NCBI RefSeq assembly: GCF_001653955.1
Contig: NZ_CP013022.1
Location: forward strand, 1,178,001 to 1,242,000
From: Francisella persica ATCC VR-331
GTDB taxonomy: Bacteria > Pseudomonadota > Gammaproteobacteria > Francisellales > Francisellaceae
Reading direction: 5' to 3'
DNA: 64,000 bases
Positions 10,113-19,932 of the stretch are shown here, piece after piece. The position numbers were made by a program, and so were the translations under genes. Each line of letters opens with the position of its first letter. Position 1 is the first letter of the stretch. The notes beneath the pieces are model-generated. The model saw only the letters and a program-made list of their open reading frames with translations. It made no database searches and was not told the origin of the DNA.

Positions 10113-10668
10113 TTAATCTCTAGACATTACTAAGTTAAATATTAGGATATGAGCAACTATTAAGAATATGATAGCACCTAACCACCATACTATATGATTA
10201 TCTAAACCATGAGCTGTAACATAATATGCTACAAATATAGATATTATAAACTAGCCGTTACTAAGTCATGATTACAACTTTTACGCTTAAAGCCATCAGC
10301 TATATGTTTCATATAATTAATAATACTAAAATTATAATCAACAAACCAAAACCTAAATCAATAAAACTCAAGGCATCAAAAATCGCAAATGTTAGCCACA
10401 CCATAAGTATATTTATCCAAAAGATTTTAAAATCAGTTAATTTTTCCTGTCCTTCTGGTAGTGCATAACTACACGATTCATAATTTTTTTAAACCACTAA
10501 ACATAGTACTCCTCTGGCTGATGGAATAAATACAAAGGAATATTAATCAATCTCCAAAAATGTGGATCACACACAGAAAAATTCGTAAATAATAAATATT
10601 GAAAATACTACCCCTGGCCATGGTGCTATTTTTACCCAATTTTGATTTCTTGCAAAATAATCTATCAT
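10113..10668 (-). pseudogene. Relic of a small membrane protein
   Basis: From ATG 10668 the reverse strand reads MIDYFARNQNWVKIAPWPG then hydrophobic residues, and breaks. Other frames give LPEGQEKLTDFKI..., a hydrophobic run with FDALSFIDLGFG, and a final piece VTAHGLDNHIVWWLG ... FNLVMSRD ending at 10113. The pieces suggest a protein of about 180 residues with four membrane spans. I do not recognise the family. At least three frame changes or stops lie between the pieces. Confidence 0.45.
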
Positions 10669-10770
10669 CATATATCATCCCTAAGATACCTTCATATTGT
10701 AGGTATACTATCCTTGATCAAAGATACTAAAAAATCTTTAAATATCTTTGATTTTTTAACAAAATTTACT

Positions 10771-10798
10771 TTGCAAAGCTTATAAATATTTGTATAAT
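10771..10798 (+). promoter_or_regulatory. Sigma-70 promoter of tRNA-Ser
   Basis: The -35 box TTGCAA (10771-10776) and -10 box TATAAT (10793-10798) are 16 bases apart and lie 15 bases before the tRNA 5' end, so transcription should start just upstream of the mature end. Confidence 0.7.
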
Positions 10799-10813
10799 GT
10801 ACTTCGTCAGCTT

Positions 10814-10901
10814 GGAGAAATGGCTGAGTGGTCGAAAGCGGCGGTCTTGAAAACCGTTGACTGTAATAGGTCCGGGGGTTCGAATCCCTCTTTCTCCGCC
10901 A
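10814..10901 (+). tRNA. tRNA-Ser (anticodon TGA)
   Basis: An 88-base tRNA with CCA encoded. The acceptor arms GGAGAAA and TTTCTCC pair fully, followed by discriminator G and CCA. The anticodon stem CGGTC... surrounds the loop with anticodon TGA, which reads UCA and other UCN serine codons. A long variable arm, typical of class II tRNA-Ser, follows, then the T arm with GGTTCGAATCC. Confidence 0.97.
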
Positions 10902-11004
10902 TCTTGAAAGCCCTTAGAAATAAAGGTTTTTTTGTGTCCGATGGTTTTTTTTATATTTTTAAAACCTAATATTTTCTGAGATACTACAGAAATATTTTTT
11001 TTGA

Positions 11005-12780
11005 TTATCTATTTCTCTTAAAATTCTCCGCTTGCTCAAATATATATTTGAAAACCTAATCTTTTGTAATTGGTGGATAATTATGCTTTGCTAAAAGCAT
11101 TATCAGGACAACCTTAAGTTCTACCTTGATATCTTCTCTAATATTACATAATCAGTGTATTTTGATTTATCATCAACCACTTTTAAAACGTCTTTAGCTA
11201 AGGCTATAAGATTATCTTGTGGATAATCAAACTCATATCTAATTGCTATATACTTTAAAAATATCATAAAAGCTTTCTCTTCAAAGTTGATACCTACCAT
11301 TTTCTTTATTTAAAGCATGATATAAATCAACAATCTCATCTGTGAAGTCGTTTAAAACATCACTAACCAATACATTTTGCTCTTTTCTCTCATTGTATTT
11401 TTCCACAAGATAATTAATTTTTAGAAAAATCTAAAGCTTTGACTTTATTTACTTTCTTATTCTTAAAGTCTTCTAAAGCCTTTGCTAGTAACTGTTGTAG
11501 AAGCTTAATTGTTAGTATTTGGAAATTTTACTTTATCAATCTTATTAGATAATTTTTATCAAAAATATGAATCTTTGATTCATCATTACTATCAAGTTTA
11601 AATATTTCTTCAACTTTTTCATTTTTGATTGCATTTTCTATCATATTGGCTACCCTTCTATTCATCTGAGCGGTATCTTGAGCCTTTCCTTTAGTTGGCT
11701 TAACGACAATAGAGCGGATAACTAAATAGAAATGGATAAGATCTTTCTCATGATCATTAAAAGCATCTGCAACAACAAATATCATAATCTGCTTTTAACT
11801 TCTTAACGATATACATAAATCTAATTTCTAATTTTTTGTGGATATATTCACTAGCAAAATTTAAGCAATTTAATTGTTCAATTGGTGAACTAGCAAAGTA
11901 TCTACTATTATCAAACTTATGAAACAACTTAGCTAATAAATCTAGCTGATCTTTAACAATAACTATAGGATACCTACATATCCTCAAAGTTTTGGCTATC
12001 AACACTAGAAAAACTATTTAATAGCTTTTTTCATTGCTGTTTTCATACCGATATAGTTAACTATAAGCTATTTATTTTTACCTATATATTTTTTATTTAC
12101 TCGAGAAATAGTTTAGATAAGTTATGCTGTTGGATTGGCTTATCAATATAAGATGGTATCTGAGAGAGGTACATCAAAATCTGTAAGCCACATATCAACT
12201 ACTATAGCTATTTTGAAATTAGGTTTTTCATTTTTAAACTAGCGTATCTAGATTTTTGTACTCTTTTAAGCCAAGTAAATCATATAACCCTTTTTTATCA
12301 TCTTGATTACTAGTCATATATCTATTTCTTTTCTTTGTCTATAAGCTCGGTGGTATCTTCACAAGCTTTTTTGATATTACACTCTGATCATAAGGCTATG
12401 ATTTCTTTGAATAAGGTATAAGCTATCTATCTACTATTAGAGACAAACATCGCTTTGCTTTTTAGAGTTGCCCCCTGAAACTCTACGCTCATAATACTCG
12501 AAAAATCTTTAGCAATCGCAATATTACAAAGTATGACACTCATGTTTGTCATAGCTTTCTTACTTTCTTCTATCTGGTGCTCATTTGCTCCAGCTTCGGC
12601 ACATTCTTGATAATATTTTTAAATCTCTTGAAGTTTTGAACTATCCATTTACCGTATAAGATACTATTGTTATAGCTGGCTATATATGCGATATGAATTT
12701 GAGATTTGTAGTTTGTTGTCATTTTTTTTGTATTCACTATTACTAACAACTTGAAGGACAGCCAATTACAAAACATAGAA
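11005..12780 (-). pseudogene. hsdR: Type I restriction endonuclease R subunit, disrupted
   Basis: Pieces in order on the reverse strand match HsdR. They are NSILYGKWIVQNFKRFK; LKSKAMFVSNSR, which is like the GKAMIVCMSRR helicase block; VVDMWLTDFDVP (helicase motif V region, near 12190); DKPIQQHNLSKLF (motif VI region); VIRSIVVKPTKGKAQD; and a C-terminal tail YEFDYPQDNLIALAKDVLK plus YPPITKD and FEQAENFK, ending at 11005. Stops and frameshifts separate nearly every block. The N-terminal nuclease domain and Walker A motif were not found, so the 5' part may be deleted or too degraded to read. The enzyme cannot work. Confidence 0.85.
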
Positions 12781-13161
12781 AATCTTGGTGGAACTTACCA
12801 GGCAAAACATTGATTTTCTATGGTATTGGCAAACTGTTTTGGTGTATTACTTAACAAAAGGTGTTAGTCAAAAAATACAAATGGAGATCTTATTTTAGTC
12901 ATTACATTAGCTAAAGTAATAAAGTAATTATCTTGGTATTTATAGATGCAAACCAAGATGTTTTTAGAAGTTAGAAATACTGATTTTAGCAGTAGCTATG
13001 CTAGTGCTAGGCTAGATATATTTTGTGGTTTGTTAGAGTATGAAAGTGACTATTTCTAGTGATTGATATATATGGATAGCTTTTGGAAGGTTATTGTAAA
13101 GTGTTGATAGTAAAAATGATAAATTACTGTAAGATGTTTTTACTCTTTGAAGTTTAGCTGA
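12781..13161. other. Gap between hsdR relic and RhuM-Fic gene
   Basis: No readable gene. A short forward frame near 12960-13060 is open but matches nothing I know. This interval probably held the 5' part of hsdR or another gene of the restriction locus. Confidence 0.4.
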
Positions 13162-14112
13162 CTAAATAGTTTTTCCTGCTAGTAACAGCAAAATCATACC
13201 TATCATTTTATCTTTATCTGCTGGTTGAGATTCTGCTATTAAAATTGTTAAAGTAGCTAATGCTTCTGGGGTTATTCTATGACTGTAGTTAAATTTCTTT
13301 AATAACCAAATAAAAGTAAAAGCACCTGTGCGTTTATTACCATCATTAAATAGATGGTTTTTAACAGTGAAATATAATAAATGTGCTGCTTTTTCTTCAA
13401 TACTTTGATAAAGCTCTTGTCCAAACACATTCTGGAACACATTTTTTATAATACTTTCTAAGCTACCCTTTGACTTTTCTTGAGCAAAAAGAGTTGTTGC
13501 CTCATTTTTGTTCATAAGATTTTCTTTTAGTTTTTGTATATCTTTATAAAGTTGTTGTACTGATATTTCTATATCAGTAGATGTATTAGTTTTTGGAAAC
13601 TTCTGCTCATCATAACTTTGTAAAGAAAACCAAGTGTATGAAAATGTTTTTATTAATTCTAATATATCATCATTATTAATCTGTTTTTGTGCCGAAGCTT
13701 GTAGTTTAGATATAATATCAACCAAAAGATTTGGATCATTTTCAATTCTTAACTGATTAATTGTATAGCATTGTGTTATATGCTGTTTTAAGATTTGTGT
13801 TGCCCACTTTCTAAACTTTATTGCCTTTACTGAGTTGGTCTTATAGCCAATAGCTAATATTACATCTAAAGAATAAAAAACTACTGGCTTATTAGAATTT
13901 GCAATATGCATTTTTTGCATATTGCTTTTTTCATCAACTTCACCTTCCTTAAATATATTCCTAATATGCCTAGAGATCACAGACTGATCTTTGCCATATA
14001 AAGAAACAATATCTTTTTGACTAGCCCAAATAGTTTCACTATTAAAGTCAGCTTTTAATTCTAAAGCACCATTTTCAAGCTGGTATATTACTAAATCTTT
14101 CTCTTTATTCAT
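13162..14112 (-). CDS. RhuM-like protein with C-terminal Fic/Doc domain
   Basis: An intact 316-residue two-domain protein. Residues about 1-115 match the RhuM family (often called virulence RhuM), with a helix-turn-helix-like stretch YGKDQSVISRHIRNIF at 39-54 and YSLDVILAIGYKTNS. Residues about 205-316 are a Fic/Doc fold with the active-site motif H-L-F-N-D-G-N-K-R-T-G beginning at His253, close to the Doc form HxFxxxNKRT. Fic proteins move AMP or, in Doc, phosphate onto target proteins. RhuM-Fic genes often sit inside type I restriction loci, and the adjacent hsdR relic fits that. The substrate and role are unknown. Confidence 0.85.
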   Translation of the reverse strand: MNKEKDLVIYQLENGALELKADFNSETIWASQKDIVSLYGKDQSVISRHIRNIFKEGEVDEKSNMQKMHIANSNKPVVFYSLDVILAIGYKTNSVKAIKFRKWATQILKQHITQCYTINQLRIENDPNLLVDIISKLQASAQKQINNDDILELIKTFSYTWFSLQSYDEQKFPKTNTSTDIEISVQQLYKDIQKLKENLMNKNEATTLFAQEKSKGSLESIIKNVFQNVFGQELYQSIEEKAAHLLYFTVKNHLFNDGNKRTGAFTFIWLLKKFNYSHRITPEALATLTILIAESQPADKDKMIGMILLLLAGKTI

Positions 14113-14204
14113 TACTTAAAGCTTCAAAATCTAGGATTATATTTTCAATACTATATCAATGTTTATATAGATACAAACTCAAACCATTGGCTAAACATCA
14201 TCTG

Positions 14205-14996
14205 TTAGATTGAATTGTCTCTTTTGTCCATTAGTTGAAATAGTAACTGACTTTATAAATTCAATAGCTTTTAAAACTATTTGAGTTTTAGTTTGATCTG
14301 GCATTACATATCTAACTTTGTTAATTTGATTGGCTTTTATCATTTTCAGATATTGAACTATTACCTGCTGATAGTGATATTTACTCTTTATCGTTCGCCA
14401 ACCTTCTATAGCTATTTTTTGATAATCTCGTGTAATGATAATCTGTATTAAGTCATTTTATTATTAAAGCTTAGCTTTTTCAGATAAAATAACAGATTTC
14501 TCTATATTTGGATTATTTTATCATTAATAACATCCTTATAAACTTATAAGAAAGTTGCATATATTTATAAACTATGCCACCCAAAGACTTTTCTACATCT
14601 TGTATGCCATCAACTATAGATCCTGTTCCTCTAGTTACAAATGTTGTACTTAAACCTATTATTAACTTCTGTTACAATAAGATTAGAATAACCATCTTGA
14701 CCTAAATATTCATATTTTATTTGTTGACCATTTTTACCAACTATTGTATGCGTCGTACTAATTTATATTTTGATAATGTAGACTAATAATATTCTCTATT
14801 ATTAACCTAAAGCTTCATGTAGTTGGTTGACATTTCCATTAGAATTAAACTCTATAATAATCTCTATATTTAGTTTATCTCCATTAAAGAATATTTAAGA
14901 TAATGATTTACCTCAACTTGATATATATATCATAAAACTTTTCTATATAATCTAACTCACTTATATTGCTGCATCTTTAGTTGTTAATTTACTCAT
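14205..14996 (-). pseudogene. Decayed gene of unknown function with a strong ribosome binding site
   Basis: AAGGGGAGAT precedes an ATG at 14996 that reads MSKLTTKDAAI and stops. Later frames give LNIEIIIEFNSNGNVNQLHE, TIVGKNGQQIKYEYLGQDGY, TFVTRGTGSIVDGIQDVEK, and a last open stretch ITRDYQKIAIEGW ... YVMPDQTKTQIVLKAIEF ending near 14205. The pieces read as one protein of roughly 250 residues with several frameshifts. I do not recognise the family. The position beside RhuM-Fic and hsdR makes it a possible former member of that locus. Confidence 0.4.
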
Positions 14997-15039
14997 AATA
15001 TCTCCCCTTTATTTATTTTATGATAATGTTTTTTACTGG

Positions 15040-15900
15040 TTGATAATATTCTGTTTTTTATCGGAATTATGATATTTATTTTTGAGTTTGTTATAGAGGT
15101 GTAGTTATTAATATACTAAAGTTAGTAAACATAATATCATTATTGTAATACTTTTGTATTACTACCACGGAATAATGTAACAGAAGTGTTAACTCTTCCA
15201 TGTTTTCTATTAGTTCATTAAAATTATTAACTTTTCCATATGTATATAAACTTATAACTTTGAATTTCATGTGTTTCTATTAAATTATATAAATAATTAT
15301 TTATATAAGTTTTAGCTATATTTTTAGCTGATTTAGGTACATTAAAATACTTACCCCTTATACTATTTACTTTACTAACCATTCTTTGGCACTTAGTTTC
15401 CAATACACATTAGAATTAATAAATACCTTCACATTTAGATAAAATACAAGTTCTTCTCTTTATCTGTACATCTCAAAGATCCTCCCATTGAAACATTATT
15501 TTTATCATAAAATTTATTAAGAGTGTTATTTTGAATATAATTCAGTTATTTTAAGTACGTAGTATCATTATCCACAATCATCAGATTTTATAATTTCAAA
15601 TTTCTTATTTGAAAGTAAGCTTTCTCCAATTACCATTACCTTTATAGTAAGTACCGCCAGGTTTAAACATATCTCCATATTTTTCATTTATATATTAAAT
15701 TGCTAGAGTTTCTGCCTGATTGCTTTTCTGGTGTGTTTTAACTACATCAACAAAAAAGTAGCCTTTCTACATCTAGATAATATAACTAACAAGAGAATTA
15801 TTTATTTTTTCAATTTTATTATAAGACTCTATTTTCAGTATTTATTAACTAAGAAACTTCACGACTCTAGAATGCAGAATCTTCATCTCTTTTGAAATAA
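15040..15900 (-). pseudogene. Decayed region, unidentified coding remains
   Basis: Short reverse-strand stretches keep a coding look: VDVVKTHQKSNQAETLAI, YINEKYGDMFKPGGTYYKG, MVSKVNSIRGKYFNVPKSAK and ENMEELTLLLHYS. Stops interrupt them every 20-50 codons. I cannot join them into a known family. One frame contains TLFRGSN, which is too short to support an ADP-ribosyltransferase call. Confidence 0.3.
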
Positions 15901-15927
15901 GTTTTGAGAAATTGATAAAGCCATGTA

Positions 15928-16842
15928 TCAAGAGCTATCAAAATGATAGTGCTGTATCTCAACATCATGCCTAATAAGTCTTTCAGTAAATAGTAATCCT
16001 TCATCTCTCAAAGGATCATAACCAGCTGTCATAACTAAAGTTCGTGGCATATTATCTAATTCTTTGATGTAAAAAGGAGAAACCTCAGGAGAGCATTTAT
16101 AAATATTTTCAGGAACATATAGCTCAGAGTACCACATAGTTTTTGCTTTAGTTAATATATAACCACTAGCAAAATCTTCTAGTGATTTTGTAGGCATATG
16201 AGATAGATCTACTGATGGATATAGGATAATATTATTAGCGATTTTTACACTACTTTTTTTCAGTAAATTATATGTTGCTAAGACTGTCAGATTAGCTCCT
16301 GCACTATCACCCATCATCGTAAATTTATTTTTAGAAACTCCAAATTTCTTTGAATGTTGGAAAATATGCTCAGTAACATACTCGACATCATTTAGACCTG
16401 CTGGAAACTTATGCTCAGTAGCTAGGCGATAATCAACAGAGAAAACAACCCTATTCGTAGTTAGCGCAAGTTTGCGACAAAAAGCATCAAATGAGTCTAA
16501 AGTTCCAGAAACAAAACCTCCACCATGAGAGAATATTATTACTTTTAATTTCTCATTAACTTTAGGGTTATATACTCTAACTGGGATATTATGACCATCA
16601 TAATGAAGTATTTCTATATCCTTCACTAATTGCATATCAACTTTAGGATAACTATATATATCAAGTGATGCTGCAGCTTTTCGTGTTGCATCTAAATCTT
16701 TTCTATTTCCTTCACGATCAAATTTACCAATAAAGGTCAATAAATCTTGCAATTTTGCTGGTATAGCTTTGATACCGCCATATAAGTCTGGTACTTTCTT
16801 TAGAACTTCTGCTTCAAGCGCTTTTTCATGTTTAGAATTATC
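15928..16842 (-). pseudogene. HSL-family alpha/beta hydrolase (esterase), 3' frameshift before the catalytic His
   Basis: The reading frame gives the hormone-sensitive-lipase family of carboxylesterases: oxyanion motif SHGGGF, nucleophile motif GDSAGANL, and acid residue in GYDPLRDEG. It stops at 15928 right after HYHFDSS. In the +2 frame directly behind the stop the sequence continues IHGFINFSKLIS, which is the family's catalytic histidine segment (xIHGF). A one-base loss thus removes the third triad residue. Upstream, the frame is open without an ATG past a TTG at 16752 into ALEAEVLKKVPDLYGG and merges with the 3' end of the phosphorylase gene. The truncated product should be inactive. Confidence 0.75.
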
Positions 16843-16843
16843 T

Positions 16844-17680
16844 CTAGCAATAACTTTTAGCCATGCTTTTTTGTTGGGGGATAATGATTCCTACTGGCAT
16901 TGATAGATATCTAGCAATACCAAGCTCATGACAATCATTTTCAGCGTAAAATGGTAAGTTATTTACTAGCCATTTAACTAATTTCTCTGCTTTTAGATTA
17001 TTTGTTTCTCTAATTTCCAAGACATTGTATAAATTCCTAACATCATGTGACCAAGGCACATAATCAACTATAAAATTACAGCTAATATAATTCAACCCTG
17101 CTTCTCTTGCTAAAGCGAATTCTGGAAATGCTGTCATACCTATAACTCCACCACCCATACTCTGAAAGCATTTAGCATCAATTATAGTAGGAAACTGTGG
17201 ACCTTCGATACAGACATAACTTTGTTTAAAATGAATATCAAAATCAAATTCTTGCTTCTTTGTTCTAATCTCTTCGGCAATACTTTCTGTTATAGGTCTT
17301 GAAAGCGAAACATAATTTAGCAGTCCTTGCTCACAAAATGTAAACTCTCTTAGAGACTTAGTTCTATCTATAAATTGATATGGAATAACCATATCGCCAG
17401 GTTTTAACTCTTCTCTTAAGCTTCTAACTGAAGATAAAGCTATGATAGAGGTAGTACCATATTTCTTCAGAGCATATATGTTTGCTTTGTAGTTTATTTG
17501 ATGTGGTAATATATTCTGACCTAAACTAGTTCTATTTAGAAATAATGCTTCTTTGTCTTCAACTTTTATTTTAAATAAACCATTAGAACATAAACCAAAG
17601 GGTGTTTCTCGTGATAATTCTTCTATAATCTCAAAGTCATCAAAAGATTCAAAACCAATACTACCTACTATTGCCCACAT
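16844..17680 (-). CDS. Divergent MTA/purine nucleoside phosphorylase family protein
   Basis: The 278-residue protein resembles methylthioadenosine/methylthioinosine phosphorylases, which split the nucleoside with phosphate in purine salvage. Recognisable blocks are ILPHQINYKANIYALKKYG, PGDMVIPYQFID, GPQFPT, and GMTAFPEFALAREAGL followed by VDYVPW (family DYxxW). The phosphate-binding RHG is replaced by NRTSLG and the usual NAVGG by SSVRS, so activity is doubtful. The family usually ends near residue 245. The extra tail (GIARYLSMPVGIIIPQQ...) ends by TAG at 16844, and its coding character continues in the next frame into the esterase. A C5/T6 tract here suggests a frameshift. Start ATG 17680 fits the family N-terminus. 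Confidence 0.65.
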   Translation of the reverse strand: MWAIVGSIGFESFDDFEIIEELSRETPFGLCSNGLFKIKVEDKEALFLNRTSLGQNILPHQINYKANIYALKKYGTTSIIALSSVRSLREELKPGDMVIPYQFIDRTKSLREFTFCEQGLLNYVSLSRPITESIAEEIRTKKQEFDFDIHFKQSYVCIEGPQFPTIIDAKCFQSMGGGVIGMTAFPEFALAREAGLNYISCNFIVDYVPWSHDVRNLYNVLEIRETNNLKAEKLVKWLVNNLPFYAENDCHELGIARYLSMPVGIIIPQQKSMAKSYC

Positions 17681-17692
17681 ATTTTTATATAC

Positions 17693-18256
17693 CTAAAAAG
17701 TTGTTGCTAAAATTTTCTTGTCTTTACAAAAATCACCAATATTTACTACACTAACACCATTAGGAGTTCCAGTCATTAGTAAGTCATTTTCACAGATTGA
17801 GATTTCACTTTGTTGCAAAAAAATCTATAATTTATTGTGGCTTATTAATCATTAAATCATAGGAATTAAGGTATTACTATGTGTTTTGAAGTTCAAAAAC
17901 GCAATATCTTCACTATTTATTGCAATGAACTTACTTATCACAGTACTACTATCAAAAGCTTTTGCTAATTCCCGTGGTAGCCATTTTGCTTTGAGTGTTA
18001 ACTGTAAATTTCTATCAGTCAGATCTAAACCCAAACCTACAGCTTTTATATTTGAATTATTATCAAAAGCAAAAACTATTTCACACTCATAGTGAGCTTC
18101 TATTGTTGATGATAATTTTATAGTTTTAGTTATACTTGAATTAGGTTTTATTAAAATAACAGAATTATCAGGAACTTCATTATTAAGCTCATGAATATGC
18201 TTAACGTAATTTCTACCACCACAAACTACTTTTGACTTTGTTAAATCAATTTGCAT
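17693..18256 (-). pseudogene. FAH-family hydrolase/isomerase, frameshifted
   Basis: From ATG 18256 an open stretch of 134 codons carries VVCGGRNYVKHIHELN and EAHYECEIVFAFDN, which fits the metal-binding glutamates of the fumarylacetoacetate hydrolase fold (EAHYECE). It stops at 17852. The family's C-terminal signature (LLTGTPxGV) appears downstream in another frame as ENDLLMTGTPNGVSVVNIGDF and ends at 17693. About 20 codons between them contain stops. FAH members open or decarboxylate beta-keto acids in aromatic or amino acid breakdown. The gene is likely dead. It precedes the phosphorylase-like gene by only 12 bases. Confidence 0.75.
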
Positions 18257-18304
18257 TTTTTGCTTTCCTTGACGAATATATACTAAAATTTATAATTAAA
18301 TTTT

Positions 18305-19036
18305 CTATAATTTAAAATCTTCACCTAGGTACACTTTTCTAACCGTTTTATCAGCTAGAACTTCTTCTGGAGTACCTGCTGCGAGCATATTACCAGCATT
18401 TACAATATAAGCTCTTTCACAGATATCTAGAGTTTCACGTACATTATGATCTGTAATTAAAACCCCAATACCTCTATCTTTAAGATGGTGTACAACCTCT
18501 TTAATCTCTATTACTGACACAGGGTCAACCCCTGCAAATGGCTCATCAAGTAAGATAAACTTAGGATCCATTGCCAATGCTCTAGCAATCTCCACTCTTC
18601 TACGTTCACCACCTGATAAGTTCATACCTAAACTTTTACGGATATTTTGAATACTAAACTCATCTAAAAGCTCATTAAGTTTTTCTTCAATTTGGACCTT
18701 ATTTAGGTCTTTACGAGTTTCCAAAATTGCAATAATATTGTCTTCGACACTTAACTTTCTAAAAACAGAAGCTTCCTGAGGTAAATAGCCCAAGCCTCTT
18801 CTAGCTCTTAGGTGAATCGGCATTTTTGTTACATCTTCTTGACCCATCCGAACTTTACCACGTGTAGCTGCAATTAAGCCTACAATCATATAGAATGATG
18901 TTGTCTTTCCAGCTCCATTTGGACCCAAAAGACCAACTATTTCACCAGTTGAAACTTTCATAGAGACATTATTTACAACCCAGCGTGAACCGTATTTTTT
19001 GCCTAACCTCTTAGCTTCTAATGTATATTTTTCCAT
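18305..19036 (-). CDS. lptB: LPS export ABC transporter ATP-binding protein
   Basis: LptB is the cytoplasmic ATPase that powers LptFG to pull lipopolysaccharide out of the inner membrane towards LptC, LptA and LptDE. The 243-residue protein has Walker [10 protein letters not shown] near residue 38, the Q-loop segment [19 protein letters not shown] typical of LptB, signature LSGGERRR, and Walker [14 protein letters not shown], with the H-loop in [10 protein letters not shown]. It ends the cluster kdsC-lptC-lptA-lptB, starting 20 bases after lptA. Confidence 0.97.
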   Translation of the reverse strand: MEKYTLEAKRLGKKYGSRWVVNNVSMKVSTGEIVGLLGPNGAGKTTSFYMIVGLIAATRGKVRMGQEDVTKMPIHLRARRGLGYLPQEASVFRKLSVEDNIIAILETRKDLNKVQIEEKLNELLDEFSIQNIRKSLGMNLSGGERRRVEIARALAMDPKFILLDEPFAGVDPVSVIEIKEVVHHLKDRGIGVLITDHNVRETLDICERAYIVNAGNMLAAGTPEEVLADKTVRKVYLGEDFKL

Positions 19037-19056
19037 TTTACCTACATTTTTATCAT

Positions 19057-19932
19057 TTAAATATTAGAGTTATAAGTATTTAAACCTATAACACTTCCTC
19101 TTTGAGAATCTTTTTGATAATCACTAATAGGTGTAAGACCTGTATTAACTCTAGTTTGATTCTGAACTCCATCTAAGATTATCGTTGATCTTCTATTTTC
19201 ACTCCCTGGGATTGATATTAAATCATGAGCGATATCAAAAATAACTTTCTCGCCTTTATATACATTATCATTTTGAAAAGCTATAGCTTTTTTATAAAGC
19301 TCTAAATGCTTATCATAAACATCATAAACAATTTTTATAGAACTTCCTTGAATGGGCCCTCTAGTTACTGTTTTCAGGTTAGTATAATTAGGGTTCGAAT
19401 TGGTCGGAAATGTATAAAATTGTGATTTCTCATCACCTTCTGAAAGCATTATAAAAGTCTTGACCTTTCTATCTTTGTCTAACTTTATAATCAGCTTTTG
19501 TCCGGATATAAAATTACATTCTCTTTCCTGAGAACATAATAACTTTGCTTGCTCTAACCACTTTTGTTGTAATTGTTTAAATGGCAAACTATTATCTCTT
19601 ATAAAATAATTTATGCTTTTTTTAAAGCTACTAGGCTGATGGCACAAAATATGCTTATTATGAATTTGCATTACGAAAACATTACCTAAATAAGTTAGTA
19701 TGCCTTGGTTATCATCATAAACAGCATTATCTGCACAAATAGTTACTGGACCATACTCTTTCAAATTATTATCATCAGAGTTATTCTCTTTTTCTTCATC
19801 AGTTACATTATCATCCTGTAATGAAGAATTATATATAGGAGAGCTATAGTCAACTTTATTTCCTTCAACATTTGAAAAAGCATTTGAAACAAATAAAAGT
19901 GAAATTACAATCAATAATCTAGCTCGTTGCAT
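19057..19932 (-). CDS. lptA: LPS transport periplasmic protein LptA
   Basis: This protein has an OstA/LptA-type signature: [25 protein letters not shown] for the start of the beta-jellyroll, and [19 protein letters not shown] near the end. LptA bridges the periplasm between LptC and LptD. An N-terminal signal peptide ([20 protein letters not shown]) is visible. At 291 residues it is about 100 longer than E. coli LptA, because of an acidic N-terminal spacer and an inserted segment with several Cys residues ([16 protein letters not shown]) in the middle of the fold. It overlaps the lptC stop by 14 bases, which points to translational coupling. Position and signature make the call firm. Confidence 0.85.
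   Translation of the reverse strand: MQRARLLIVISLLFVSNAFSNVEGNKVDYSSPIYNSSLQDDNVTDEEKENNSDDNNLKEYGPVTICADNAVYDDNQGILTYLGNVFVMQIHNKHILCHQPSSFKKSINYFIRDNSLPFKQLQQKWLEQAKLLCSQERECNFISGQKLIIKLDKDRKVKTFIMLSEGDEKSQFYTFPTNSNPNYTNLKTVTRGPIQGSSIKIVYDVYDKHLELYKKAIAFQNDNVYKGEKVIFDIAHDLISIPGSENRRSTIILDGVQNQTRVNTGLTPISDYQKDSQRGSVIGLNTYNSNI

Noticed and set aside
10268-10468. Forward open frame of 66 codons
   Set aside because: It is antisense to the membrane-protein relic, which reads better on the other strand; there is no ribosome binding site or homology.
11528-12005. Two overlapping reverse-strand open frames
   Set aside because: Both are fragments of the hsdR relic in neighbouring frames.
15130-15260. 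TLFRGSN, similar to an ADP-ribosyltransferase motif
   Set aside because: Only seven residues in a decayed frame with no supporting second or third motif.
14113-15927. Possible prophage or island
   Set aside because: No integrase, tRNA-attached att repeats or phage structural motifs could be read; only unidentified relics.
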